Assembly: GCA_028284945.1 (NCBI GenBank)
Contig: JANQQJ010000009.1
Span: 62,001 to 126,000 of the forward strand
From: Alphaproteobacteria bacterium
GTDB taxonomy: Bacteria; Pseudomonadota; Alphaproteobacteria; SMXS01
Reading direction: 5' to 3'
DNA length: 64,000 bases
The number at the start of each line of letters is the position of its first letter. Position 1 is the stretch's first letter. The notes below the pieces were generated by a model that was given only the letters and a program-made list of their open reading frames with translations, did not search any database and was not told the DNA's origin. Both the position numbers and the translations under genes were made by a program. Below, one piece after another: positions 15,974 to 24,430 of this stretch.

Positions 15974-16690
15974 ATGTTTAGAGTTGTTCAGGATTTTTTA
16001 GATTCCGCGCTTGAAGCGCCCGATGAAGTCGCGCTCTGTAGCGCTTTCAGCCACGCCATTGATCAGGTCGGTTACAATCACTTTGCGGCGGGTTCAGCCC
16101 TGGGGTTTGTCGAGCGGCGCCCCGGCACAGTTTGGATACAGCGATATCCGGAAAACTGGGCTGAATACTATCTGGACCGCGAGTTTTGGAACATTGATCC
16201 CACGCTTCGGCTGATGCCCGAATATGGTGATCCATTCTTGTGGTCCGACCCGTCTTTGGCGCATCGTTTTACGCCTGAAGAAGAGGCGTTCATGGCAGAA
16301 GCCGCCGATGCCGGTGTGCGGGGCGGTGTCACCATCCCCATCAGGGGCGCCTTTATGTTTCCAGGCCAGGTTAACATTTATAGCAGTGAGGCAGAGGCGG
16401 CACCTCACGCTATCGCAAAACTTCACAACCTATCCGTGTATTTCTATGACCTGGCACGGCGCCTGTCCATGTCGGATCAGGGGGTAAGGCAACAACCCCT
16501 CAACGCGGCAGAGCGGGAATGCCTGCTCTGGGCCTCGCTCGCCAAACCGGATTGGGAAATCGCGGCATTGACCGGCGAGGCGGAGAAGAATGTGCGGCTC
16601 TGCATCAGGAACGCTCAGCAGAAACTGGGCGTATCGACCCGTGTTCAGGCCGTTGTGCAGGCGGTTTTGACCGAGCAGATCACGCTCTAA
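15974..16690 (+). CDS. LuxR-family quorum-sensing regulator, paralogue 4 (degenerate DNA-binding domain)
   Basis: 238 residues, ATG 15974. The ligand domain is intact: NWAEYY (Trp57, Tyr61), NIDP (Asp70), FLWSD (Trp85) and RGGVTIPI (Gly113). The DNA-binding domain has drifted: AERECLLWASLAKPDWEIA has Ala where Gly188 is nearly invariant, and the recognition-helix region TGEAEKNVRLCIRNAQQKL lacks the usual Ser and Thr/Ser-Val turn. The ligand-binding half is thus better preserved than the DNA-binding half, suggesting a signal sink or heterodimer partner (inferred). It ends in QITL, where the others end in QI(I/V)P. Confidence 0.92.
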   Translation: MFRVVQDFLDSALEAPDEVALCSAFSHAIDQVGYNHFAAGSALGFVERRPGTVWIQRYPENWAEYYLDREFWNIDPTLRLMPEYGDPFLWSDPSLAHRFTPEEEAFMAEAADAGVRGGVTIPIRGAFMFPGQVNIYSSEAEAAPHAIAKLHNLSVYFYDLARRLSMSDQGVRQQPLNAAERECLLWASLAKPDWEIAALTGEAEKNVRLCIRNAQQKLGVSTRVQAVVQAVLTEQITL

Positions 16691-16840
16691 CTCCTTAGAA
16701 ACCAAGGTTTTTACCGGCTGGGCCTATCAAACCTATCTGATCAGGTAGTAGGCACGTGACGCGCACTGACTAGACTGGTGAGCGTTACATCGTTGGGCCG
16801 GCCTCAGAGCCGCTTGGTTCTGGGCCACAAGGGTAACCTC

Positions 16841-16870
16841 GCCGGGCATGGGCCGATTTTGCCCCGGCGG
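16841..16870. terminator. GC-rich hairpin between luxR 4 and the sulfurtransferase
   Basis: GCCGGGCA pairs with TGCCCCGGC (one bulged C) around a roughly 12-base loop. It lies in the 229-base gap between the convergent luxR 4 and sulfurtransferase genes. No clear T-run follows, so termination is only a guess. The rest of the gap shows nothing I recognise. Confidence 0.3.
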
Positions 16871-16919
16871 GGTTGTCCTGTTTCTGTGTGGCCGGTACTG
16901 ATCGCCCAAGTTGATCGGG

Positions 16920-17780
16920 TCAGTCGATGGCCATCGGCATGTCGGGGTCTGCCGCCCAGTCCGACAGTGACCCGTCGTAAACCGCCACATTCTCATGACC
17001 GAGCAGCGTCAACGCGAAGGCGTCCTGCGTCGCGGCAATACCGCCGCCGCAATAGGTGATCACCCGTTCCGGGGTATCGGCTGGTGCTAAAGCGTCCTGC
17101 AAACTGTCTGCGTCCAGCAGCGTGTGATCCTCTGGATGGCTGAGCGCGACGGCGGGAATATTGATGGCGCCGGGAATATGCCCGCGCCGCGCCGCGATGG
17201 CGACCTCGCCGCGATACATTTGCTCCGTCAGGGAATCGATAATGCAAGTGGCACCGTCATCCATCGCCGCGCGCACCTCATTCTTACCGGCAAACAATTC
17301 GGGACGTGGGTTGGGGGTGAATGTTGCGTTGGGATAGGCCGAGGCATCGGTTGATACGGGCCGGCCCTCGGCTTGCCATTTATGCCAACCGCCATTCAGC
17401 ACCGCGGCATTGTCAAACCCCATCGCCCGCAGCATCCACCAGAAGCGCGTTGCCCACATCGGCGGCCCCGCGCAATAGAGCACGACGCGGCTATCGTTTC
17501 CGATGCCCACACGCCCGGCCGCTTCAGCAAATGCGTCAGGACCGGGCATCGTGAAGCGCAGTTCGCTCGCCGTGTCGGAAAAGGCTTCGACCAGATCGAT
17601 GAACCCGCTGCCGGGAATGTGACCCTTGTGCCAATGCTCTTGCCCGCTTTCGATCTGGACCGCGCCGTCCGCGCCCGGCGTCAGAAAGACCGTACAATCG
17701 AAAACACGCAGGCTTGAGTCCGTGAGTTGTTGTGCTAGGTCACCGGTCTCAATCAAGTATTCGGGATGTGCATACATCAT
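16920..17780 (-). CDS. Two-domain rhodanese sulfurtransferase (SseA-like)
   Basis: Transfers sulfur from thiosulfate or 3-mercaptopyruvate to an acceptor. 286 residues: an inactive N-terminal rhodanese domain (about 10-130) and a catalytic C-terminal one (about 160-280) with the cysteine loop ITYCGGGIAATQ. The loop CGGGIA resembles the CGSGVTA of mercaptopyruvate sulfurtransferases more than the thiosulfate type, so that substrate is favoured. ATG 17780 has GGGAGA just upstream. A single gene. Confidence 0.88.
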   Translation of the reverse strand: MMYAHPEYLIETGDLAQQLTDSSLRVFDCTVFLTPGADGAVQIESGQEHWHKGHIPGSGFIDLVEAFSDTASELRFTMPGPDAFAEAAGRVGIGNDSRVVLYCAGPPMWATRFWWMLRAMGFDNAAVLNGGWHKWQAEGRPVSTDASAYPNATFTPNPRPELFAGKNEVRAAMDDGATCIIDSLTEQMYRGEVAIAARRGHIPGAINIPAVALSHPEDHTLLDADSLQDALAPADTPERVITYCGGGIAATQDAFALTLLGHENVAVYDGSLSDWAADPDMPMAID

Positions 17781-17887
17781 GATTTCTCCCTTTTCCTCGC
17801 AGACAGCATATCGGATTCCGGCCTATCGCCGCCACGTTGGCGAACGTTATGACGCTGTGCTAAGAACCGCCGGCTTTCAGGACTTCA

Positions 17888-19417
17888 ATGTGGGGATCAA
17901 GAGTGAAACAGCAGCAGGATATTGTCGGCGTTCTGGGTGCCGGAGCCATGGGGCGCGGCATCGTTCAGATCGCCTTGGCCGGAGGCTATCAGGTGCGCCT
18001 GTTCGATGCGAACGCAGATGCGGTTAGTGATGCGGTCGCCTTTGTCAGCCGGATGCTCAATCGCGCCGCTGAAAAGGGGCAGATGGAGCAGGTTGAGGCG
18101 GATCAGGCCATCGCCAATCTCACCCCTGTGGACTCCATGGCCGGTTTCGCGGACTGCGATATCGTGGTTGAGGCGATTCTCGAAGATCTCGACATCAAGC
18201 AGAAAGTCTTCGCTGAGATGGAAGAGCACGTCTCTGAAAAGTGCATTCTGTCGACCAACACATCCTCTTTGGGGGTGACGGCGATTGCAGCAGCCTGCAC
18301 CCATCCTGAACGTATCGCCGGGTTTCATTTCTTTAACCCGGTGCCGCTGATGAAGGTGGTCGAGGTGGTGGAAGCCGTGCGGACCGATCCCAAGGTGACG
18401 GCGAAGTTGACAGAGTTTGCCCAGGAAATGGGGCACCGTCCCGTGGGTGCGAAGGACACGCCGGGATTTTTGGTCAACCACGCGGGCCGGGCTTTCGGGA
18501 CCGAGGCATTCCGTATTCTTCAAGAAGGTATCGCCGATTTTGCTGTCGTCGATGATGTCATGCGTGACGCGGCAGGCTTCCGCATGGGCCCGCTGGAGCT
18601 GCTCGACCTTACCGGTCTTGATGTCTCATTTGCGGTCATGAACAGCATCTATGATCAGTTCTTCCAGGAGCCGCGTTACCGGCCAAATGCGCTGGCCCAG
18701 CAGCGGGTAGATGCGGGTCTCTATGGTCGTAAGTCGGGTGGTGGTTTCTATCAATATGAAGATAACCGCCGGGTCCCGGTACCGCCGGCCAAAGCGCCTG
18801 ACACGCTTCCTTCGTCAATCTGGATCGGTGCTGCGTCAGACGCAGTCCAAACCTTGGTTCGTGACTTGTCAGGTGCCGCCGGTGTCACCGTCGAAGATGG
18901 CGATACGCCGACGGATAGCGCTCTTTGTTTGATTTCACCGATTGGCAAGGATGCCACGACCTCAGCGCTGGAACTCGGTATCAATCCTGAGAATACGGTG
19001 GCTATCGATCCACTGTTCGGGCTGGAGAGCCATCGAACGCTGATGACCACACCGGTCACGACGGCAGGGATGCGCGATGCGGCCCATGGCCTGTTCGGCA
19101 CCAGCCCGATCCCGGTTTCGGTGGTTCATGACAGTCCCGGTTTTGTCGCGCAGCGGATTGTCGCCTGCGTCGTCAATATCGGTGCCGACATCGCCCAGCA
19201 GCAGATTGCGACCCCAGAGGACATTGATCCTGCCGTCAGGCTCGGTCTCGGTTATCCGCGCGGGCCTTTGGAATGGGGTGATGAACTCGGTGCGAAGACC
19301 GTCCTCGATATTCTTGAAGCCATGTACGACTTCTATGGCGACCCCCGCTATCGTCCCAGCCCCTGGCTGAAGCGCCGGGCGCTGCTTGGGGTGTCGCTCT
19401 CGACAGCAGAAGGTTAG
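17888..19417 (+). CDS. 3-hydroxyacyl-CoA dehydrogenase (PaaH-like)
   Basis: Oxidises 3-hydroxyacyl-CoA to 3-ketoacyl-CoA with NAD. 509 residues, the length of the PaaH/PaaC type with duplicated C-terminal domains. Seen: Rossmann motif GVLGAGAMGRGI, STNTSSLG, the catalytic-His block GFHFFNPVPLMKVVEVV, KDTPGFLVNH, and a second C-terminal domain beginning SVVHDSPGFVAQR. The start may instead be GTG 17903 (VKQQQDIVG), which has GGGGA upstream. No partner phenylacetate genes are present, so general beta-oxidation is as likely. Confidence 0.9.
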   Translation: MWGSRVKQQQDIVGVLGAGAMGRGIVQIALAGGYQVRLFDANADAVSDAVAFVSRMLNRAAEKGQMEQVEADQAIANLTPVDSMAGFADCDIVVEAILEDLDIKQKVFAEMEEHVSEKCILSTNTSSLGVTAIAAACTHPERIAGFHFFNPVPLMKVVEVVEAVRTDPKVTAKLTEFAQEMGHRPVGAKDTPGFLVNHAGRAFGTEAFRILQEGIADFAVVDDVMRDAAGFRMGPLELLDLTGLDVSFAVMNSIYDQFFQEPRYRPNALAQQRVDAGLYGRKSGGGFYQYEDNRRVPVPPAKAPDTLPSSIWIGAASDAVQTLVRDLSGAAGVTVEDGDTPTDSALCLISPIGKDATTSALELGINPENTVAIDPLFGLESHRTLMTTPVTTAGMRDAAHGLFGTSPIPVSVVHDSPGFVAQRIVACVVNIGADIAQQQIATPEDIDPAVRLGLGYPRGPLEWGDELGAKTVLDILEAMYDFYGDPRYRPSPWLKRRALLGVSLSTAEG

Positions 19418-19418
19418 G

Positions 19419-20318
19419 TTAGGCGGGCTGAACAAGGTCCAGACTGCCGCCGATCGACAACCGAAATGGCGCCGGGTCGATAAAGTCGCCGTCGATTTCC
19501 ATCGCGTCGGCGTGAGCGATCTCAACCGACCGCGTTCGAACAAATGTGACGTCGGGCTGACGGGTGATTCTGCCTAGCCCAATGGCCAGCAGATAGCGTA
19601 CGAGATCAATACGCCGCGTACCCGGCAGAATACAGGCGATAAGCGATGGGTCCTCCAGCCGCGCGTCGCGCGCGACGATGTAACCACCACCAAAGTGCTG
19701 CCCCTTGGCGACTACGACCCAGCCTGAACGATAAGTCTGGCCGTCGATGGTGACGTCAAACAGCTTACGGGAACCGAAAAGCAACTCGCGTAGACCGGCC
19801 AGGGCATAGGCAGTCCGCCCCAACCGTTGTTTCAGACCAAGATCGACCTTTTCGACGACGCGCGCATCAAAGCCGATGCCGGCCATCATCAGAAAATGCC
19901 GTGCGCCTGCTTTTCCCAGGTGAATAGGATTGGCTTGGCCTTGGGTCAGCGTCCGTGCGACCAGTCCGGACCTCTGGCGCAAACCGATATCCCGTGCGAG
20001 CACATTGGCCGTGCCCATCGGAATAATGCCCAAAGGCACGGGGCCACCCAGCAATCCGTTGGCGACCTCGTTGATCGTGCCGTCGCCGCCGGCGGCCACG
20101 ACAATATGTGGTCTGGCCCCTTCGGGTCCTCTAAGCGCCGCGCGCGCCAGCTCTTCCGCGTGACCGGGATATTGCGTTCGCTGCAGCGCGACGTCTGCGC
20201 CGGATCGCTGCAGTTTTTGCAGGGTTTTGCGCAAGAATGCGGCCCGTTTCCTGCCTGCGGTCGGATTAAGAATAATCAGAATCCGCTTGCCATTACTGGT
20301 TCTTCTTTTGGGAGACAT
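19419..20318 (-). CDS. Diacylglycerol-kinase-family lipid kinase (YegS/BmrU type)
   Basis: Phosphorylates a diacylglycerol-like or sphingoid lipid. 299 residues from ATG 20318; a GTG at 20354 would add 12. Seen: LIILNPTAG near the N-terminus, the nucleotide motif AAGGDGTINEVANGL, and PLGIIPMGTANVLARD. Its stop is one base from the convergent dehydrogenase stop. Divergent from the LpxH-like phosphoesterase and near a glycosyltransferase, which together suggest envelope lipid work. Confidence 0.88.
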   Translation of the reverse strand: MSPKRRTSNGKRILIILNPTAGRKRAAFLRKTLQKLQRSGADVALQRTQYPGHAEELARAALRGPEGARPHIVVAAGGDGTINEVANGLLGGPVPLGIIPMGTANVLARDIGLRQRSGLVARTLTQGQANPIHLGKAGARHFLMMAGIGFDARVVEKVDLGLKQRLGRTAYALAGLRELLFGSRKLFDVTIDGQTYRSGWVVVAKGQHFGGGYIVARDARLEDPSLIACILPGTRRIDLVRYLLAIGLGRITRQPDVTFVRTRSVEIAHADAMEIDGDFIDPAPFRLSIGGSLDLVQPA

Positions 20319-20400
20319 AAATCTGTAACTTGTAGCCCATAGATTGCGTGACACTACATTTAGTGATGTCCTTGATCATTACTTAAAGAGTTACAGTTTT

Positions 20401-21342
20401 ATGATCAGACAGGCGGCCATCGTGGCACGGCAGATGATGCACGGCAGCGACGACATGCGTGGAGAGACTGTAGGAGACAGCGCTGGTTTGGGATCAGCGC
20501 GAATCCAGCAGCCGGAGGCCAGGCCGGTCCTTACCGAGGGCCAACTCAAATACCGGACGATCTGGATTTCAGATATTCACCTTGGCACCAAGGGCTGCAA
20601 GGCAGAATTTCTCCTGGATTTCCTGAAATATACAGAAAGCGAACAGCTCTATCTGGTTGGTGACATCATCGATGGCTGGCGGCTGAAAAAGACCTGGTTT
20701 TGGCCGCAAAGCCACAATGACGTAGTCCAGAAAATTCTGCGCAAGGCGCGTAAGGGCACTGAGGTCATCTATGTCACCGGCAACCATGACGAGGCGTTGC
20801 GTGACTTTGCCGGTCACTTTTTTGGCGGCGTGCTGGTGACTAACGAGATCGAACATGTTGGTGCCGACGGCCGCAAGTTACTCGTATTCCATGGCGATGC
20901 CTTCGATGCGGTCGTTAAACACGCCAGGTGGCTCGCCTTTCTGGGTGACTATGCCTATCACTCGGCGCTGACGGTCAATAGATGGGTCAACAATCTCCGC
21001 AACCGGTTGGGGTACCCATACTGGTCGCTGTCCGCCTATCTGAAACACAAGGTCAAGAACGCTGTTGAATATATCAGCCGGTTTGAAGACGCCGTAGCTC
21101 AGGAATGTGCGTCGCGGGGCCTAGACGGCGTTGTTTGCGGACACATTCATTTTGCCGAGATGCGTGAGATGCACGGCGTGCTCTATTGCAACGACGGTGA
21201 CTGGGTTGAAAGCTGTACCGCCCTGGTAGAGCATTTTGACGGCCGTCTCGAATTGGTGCACTGGGTCGATATCATGGACCGCTATGACTTCGAAGGCCGG
21301 CCCGTTCCCGATAACGTCCCGCTGGAACGTGTTCCCGCGTGA
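20401..21342 (+). CDS. LpxH-like UDP-2,3-diacylglucosamine diphosphatase family phosphoesterase
   Basis: Calcineurin-like metallophosphoesterase. The metal motifs appear in order: SDIHLG, VGDIIDGW, TGNHDE, FHGDAFD and CGHIHFAE. Members of this family hydrolyse UDP-diacylglucosamine in lipid A synthesis or related pyrophosphate lipids. Start uncertain: ATG 20401 gives 313 residues, a TTG at 20344 would give 332; the conserved domain begins only at about YRTIWISD. Followed 31 bases later by the glycosyltransferase. A lipid A role is inferred, not shown. Confidence 0.82.
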   Translation: MIRQAAIVARQMMHGSDDMRGETVGDSAGLGSARIQQPEARPVLTEGQLKYRTIWISDIHLGTKGCKAEFLLDFLKYTESEQLYLVGDIIDGWRLKKTWFWPQSHNDVVQKILRKARKGTEVIYVTGNHDEALRDFAGHFFGGVLVTNEIEHVGADGRKLLVFHGDAFDAVVKHARWLAFLGDYAYHSALTVNRWVNNLRNRLGYPYWSLSAYLKHKVKNAVEYISRFEDAVAQECASRGLDGVVCGHIHFAEMREMHGVLYCNDGDWVESCTALVEHFDGRLELVHWVDIMDRYDFEGRPVPDNVPLERVPA

Positions 21343-21373
21343 TATCCTTCCAAACGACCCCTCTGAGCAGCCC

Positions 21374-22438
21374 ATGAAGATCGCGATCGTTACAGACGCC
21401 TGGTACCCGCAGATCAACGGGGTGGTTCGGACTCTCGATACGACACGGCAGGAATTGGAACAATTGGGGCATCAGGTGCTGGTCATCAGCCCAGCGGACT
21501 TTTCCACTGTTCCATGCCCCACCTATCCGGAAATCAGGCTGGCCCTTATGCCGGGCCGCGGGATCAGGAAGAAGCTGGAAGCATTCGGTGCCGAGTCGAT
21601 CCATATCGCGACCGAAGGACCGCTAGGCTGGTCAGCCAGGCGTTATTGCAAGAAGCGGGATTTGCCCTTCACGACCGCCTTTCACACCCGGTTTCCTGAA
21701 TATGTTTCCGCCCGCTTTCGTATACCCGTCTCTTGGGGATACGCCGTGATGCGCTGGTTCCATAAGCCCGGCGCGCGGGTCATGGTGTCGACCGAGCGGT
21801 TGGGCGAAGAACTCGAGCAACGGGGATTCGGCGAAGCCGTGCTGTTCCAGCGTGGCGTTGACATCGACCTGTTCAGTCCCGCCAACGGCGATGAGACGAA
21901 TTTGCCACGTCCGATTCACACCTATGTTGGCCGGGTCGCCGTGGAAAAGAGCATCACAGATTTTCTCGATCTCGACCTTGAAGGCACCAAGGTTGTTGTG
22001 GGCGAGGGGCCACAGCTTGAGGAGCTGCGCCGCGACTATCCCGACGTCCAGTTTCCCGGCGCCCAGACGGGGACCGATTTAGCGCGCTACTTTGCCCAAA
22101 GTGACGTCTTCGTCTTTCCTAGCCGGACAGACACCTTCGGATTGGTGATGCTGGAGGCCATGGCCTGCGGCGTGCCTGTTGCCGCTTATCCGGTCCCCGG
22201 GCCCTTGGATGTTTTGGGGGACCGTGCCTGCCGAAGTGAGCGGTGCCCCAAAAACGCTGTCGGGTGCCTCTCCGACGATCTGGCCGATGCTATATCCGGC
22301 GCGCTGGCACTTGATCGGAATGCCTGCAGGGATTTTGCGCTTCTGTTCAGCTGGGAGGCATGTGCCAAGGAATTCGCCGCTAATCTGGAGCCTCTGCCCG
22401 GCGCGGCCTCGGCACCTGTTCCAATAGCTGCCGAATAG
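21374..22438 (+). CDS. Glycosyltransferase family 4 (MgtA-like mannosyl/glycolipid transferase)
   Basis: 354 residues from ATG 21374 (MKIAIVTDAWYPQINGVV). A GT-B fold enzyme that moves a sugar from a nucleotide donor to a lipid. Seen: N-terminal acceptor half with QINGVVRTL, donor-binding half with VGRVAVEKSI and the E-x7-E block FGLVMLEAMACGVPVAAY. Resembles alpha-mannosyl and sulfoquinovosyl/glucuronosyl diacylglycerol transferases. Likely in one unit with the upstream phosphoesterase; a glycolipid product is inferred. Confidence 0.88.
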   Translation: MKIAIVTDAWYPQINGVVRTLDTTRQELEQLGHQVLVISPADFSTVPCPTYPEIRLALMPGRGIRKKLEAFGAESIHIATEGPLGWSARRYCKKRDLPFTTAFHTRFPEYVSARFRIPVSWGYAVMRWFHKPGARVMVSTERLGEELEQRGFGEAVLFQRGVDIDLFSPANGDETNLPRPIHTYVGRVAVEKSITDFLDLDLEGTKVVVGEGPQLEELRRDYPDVQFPGAQTGTDLARYFAQSDVFVFPSRTDTFGLVMLEAMACGVPVAAYPVPGPLDVLGDRACRSERCPKNAVGCLSDDLADAISGALALDRNACRDFALLFSWEACAKEFAANLEPLPGAASAPVPIAAE

Positions 22439-22517
22439 AGCAAAATCCCGATTGCAGCGGCGCTATGCCTCGGCGTAGCGTTTGGATCTATGTCGTATCT
22501 CAAAACAGGAGCGGGGA

Positions 22518-23357
22518 ATGGGTGATCTGACAGGACGGGTTGTTTTGGTAACGGGCGCAGGGCGTCAGCGGGGCCTGGGCCGGGCCATGGCGTTGCGGCT
22601 GGCAGCCGACGGTGCCGATGTCGCGGTGTCGGCCTATCCACGCGATCCGTCCAGCTATCCCGCACATGAACAAGAGATGGGATGGAAGGGCGGCGAAAGC
22701 GTCGCTGAGGAAATCCGCGCCATGGGCCGTAAGGCGGTATCCATCGATTGCGACGTCACCGACCGGGACCAGGTGGAGGCGCTGATCGCCGGAACGGAAG
22801 AGGCTCTGGGGCCGCTCTATGGACTGGTCAATAATGCCGGGGTTGCCAGCGACGCAGGTGCAGCGCCGATCATCGAGATGGACGACGATCTCTGGTATTC
22901 GACGGTCGACGTGAACCTGAACGGCGTCTATCTGGTCTCCAAAATTGGCGCCAAAGCCATGCTTGACCATGGCGATGGTGGGACAATTGTAAACATCTCT
23001 TCAACGGCGGGACGGGTCGGCCTGGCCAATTACGGTGCCTATTGCGCGTCGAAATTCGGCGTGATCGGCCTGACGCAGCAGATGGCGCTGGAACTCGCGC
23101 AACAGGGCATTCGGGTTAACTGCATCTGTCCAGGTTCGACCGATACTGACATGATGGATGGCACCTTCCAGCGTACCGCCGATGTCATCAATATGGATTT
23201 TGACAAGGTCAAGGCCGGGGTTCGCAATGTCATCCCGATGCACCGGCAGGGGCTTCCGGAAGAACAGGCGGCGGCCGTCTCATTTCTGATGGGGCCCGAC
23301 GCTTCCTTTGTGACCGGCCAGACACTCAACGTCGATGGTGGCTTGCGGATGCAATAG
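22518..23357 (+). CDS. SDR-family oxidoreductase
   Basis: 279 residues from ATG 22518, with AGGAGCGGGG upstream. Seen: VTGAGRQRGLGRAMA (an extended glycine motif with two extra residues), NNAG, NISSTAG, YCASK and VDGG. The glycine-motif insertion and a loop at about residues 40-60 (YPRDPSSYPAHEQEMG) separate it from the other three SDRs here. Substrate unknown. Confidence 0.87.
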   Translation: MGDLTGRVVLVTGAGRQRGLGRAMALRLAADGADVAVSAYPRDPSSYPAHEQEMGWKGGESVAEEIRAMGRKAVSIDCDVTDRDQVEALIAGTEEALGPLYGLVNNAGVASDAGAAPIIEMDDDLWYSTVDVNLNGVYLVSKIGAKAMLDHGDGGTIVNISSTAGRVGLANYGAYCASKFGVIGLTQQMALELAQQGIRVNCICPGSTDTDMMDGTFQRTADVINMDFDKVKAGVRNVIPMHRQGLPEEQAAAVSFLMGPDASFVTGQTLNVDGGLRMQ

Positions 23358-23417
23358 GTCTCGTTGAGCGCTTGAGCCTCTGATAGGGAATGCTGATGCG
23401 TTTATCGCCAGATCAAT

Positions 23418-23503
23418 GTCATTGCGAGCGACCGAAGGAAGCGCGGCAATCCAGTGGTGGCCAAGCAGTGAGGTCTGGATTGCTTCGCTTCGCTCGCAAT
23501 GAC
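23418..23503. repeat. REP-like palindromic element (GTCATTGCGAGCG family)
   Basis: The left arm starts GTCATTGCGAGCG and runs to CGGCAATCCAG; the right arm is CTGGATTGC to GCTCGCAATGAC. The ends pair perfectly and the inside partly. This is a widespread proteobacterial palindromic repeat type. It sits between the convergent SDR and hydrolase genes, where it may work as a bidirectional terminator or mRNA stabiliser. Confidence 0.85.
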
Positions 23504-23516
23504 GAGTCAGTGAGTA

Positions 23517-24374
23517 TTAGCCAATCCTCGCTACGAACGCATCAATGGCCTGAAGCGCCTCAGGCTCATCCAATAGCGGTACATGGCCGCGGTTTGGCAC
23601 CGTGACCTGGATCAGGTCCGGCTTGCGTTTGACCATTTCATCAAAGGTTGGTTCGTCGAGAATATCTGACAGGATGCCGCGGATGGCGAGGGTGGGAATG
23701 TCGGCCATTCGGTCCCACAGGTCCCAGGGATCCCCCTGTGGTGTCGCGGTTTCGCGCACCGCGTCACCGATTTTCGGATCCATGTCCAGGCGCGGCACGC
23801 GAGTGTCGTCTTCACGGTAGCCGTTTCGCACCAGGGCCGGCCAACGGTCATCTGCGATGTCCGGCAGTGAGGCGCCATAGACCAGCTTGGCCTGTTTGAT
23901 CGCGTCGTCCCAGCTGGTCACCGGCGGCAATTTGCCGGTATAGGAACGGATGCGCTCCAGCCCTTCCTCGGCGACGACAGGCCCTACATCATTGAGAACG
24001 ACGCCGGCCAGTATGTCGGGTTTCATCGCGGCGACCACAAAACCGATCAGGCCGCCCAGCGAGGTCCCGATCCAGATCACCTTGTCGATGTTCAGATGGG
24101 CGAGCAGGGTGAACATGTCCTGCGCATAGGTAGCGGGATTGTAGTTCTTGTAGTTGGGGTCATAGTCAGAAAACCCTCGTCCGCGCAGGTCGGGACAAAT
24201 CACCCGCCGCTGGGCCGATAAATGTTGCGCCAGGTCGGTGAAGTCGCGTGAGTTCCGGGTAAGGCCGGGTACGCAGATTACTGGCGTGTTCGTCGAGGCC
24301 GGATCGCCATAGTCCCGGTAGAACAGGGTCAGCCCGTCATGGCTCTGATAGGTATCCGTGCTTGCGTCGCCCAT
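23517..24374 (-). CDS. Alpha/beta hydrolase
   Basis: 285 residues. Seen: oxyanion region VCPGLTRNSRDF-like VPGLTRNSRDFTD, PDLRGRGFSDYD, the nucleophile elbow GTSLGG (Ser) at about residue 105, and the catalytic His in VPNRGHVPLLDE. Resembles esterases and 3-oxoadipate enol-lactonase-type hydrolases. An AHL-lactonase role is possible given the nearby luxI, but nothing specific shows it. A single gene. Confidence 0.87.
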   Translation of the reverse strand: MGDASTDTYQSHDGLTLFYRDYGDPASTNTPVICVPGLTRNSRDFTDLAQHLSAQRRVICPDLRGRGFSDYDPNYKNYNPATYAQDMFTLLAHLNIDKVIWIGTSLGGLIGFVVAAMKPDILAGVVLNDVGPVVAEEGLERIRSYTGKLPPVTSWDDAIKQAKLVYGASLPDIADDRWPALVRNGYREDDTRVPRLDMDPKIGDAVRETATPQGDPWDLWDRMADIPTLAIRGILSDILDEPTFDEMVKRKPDLIQVTVPNRGHVPLLDEPEALQAIDAFVARIG

Positions 24375-24430
24375 TGGCGTGCTCCCTTGGTCTCATGGTC
24401 CCGGCCCACTATAGGGGGGCCGGGAGGCCG

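Noticed and set aside
23517-24374. AHL lactonase/acylase that degrades the luxI signal
   Set aside because: The alpha/beta hydrolase shows only the general family motifs and is 7 kb from luxI; a quorum-quenching role cannot be supported. The same holds for the MBL proteins at 32806 and 58657.
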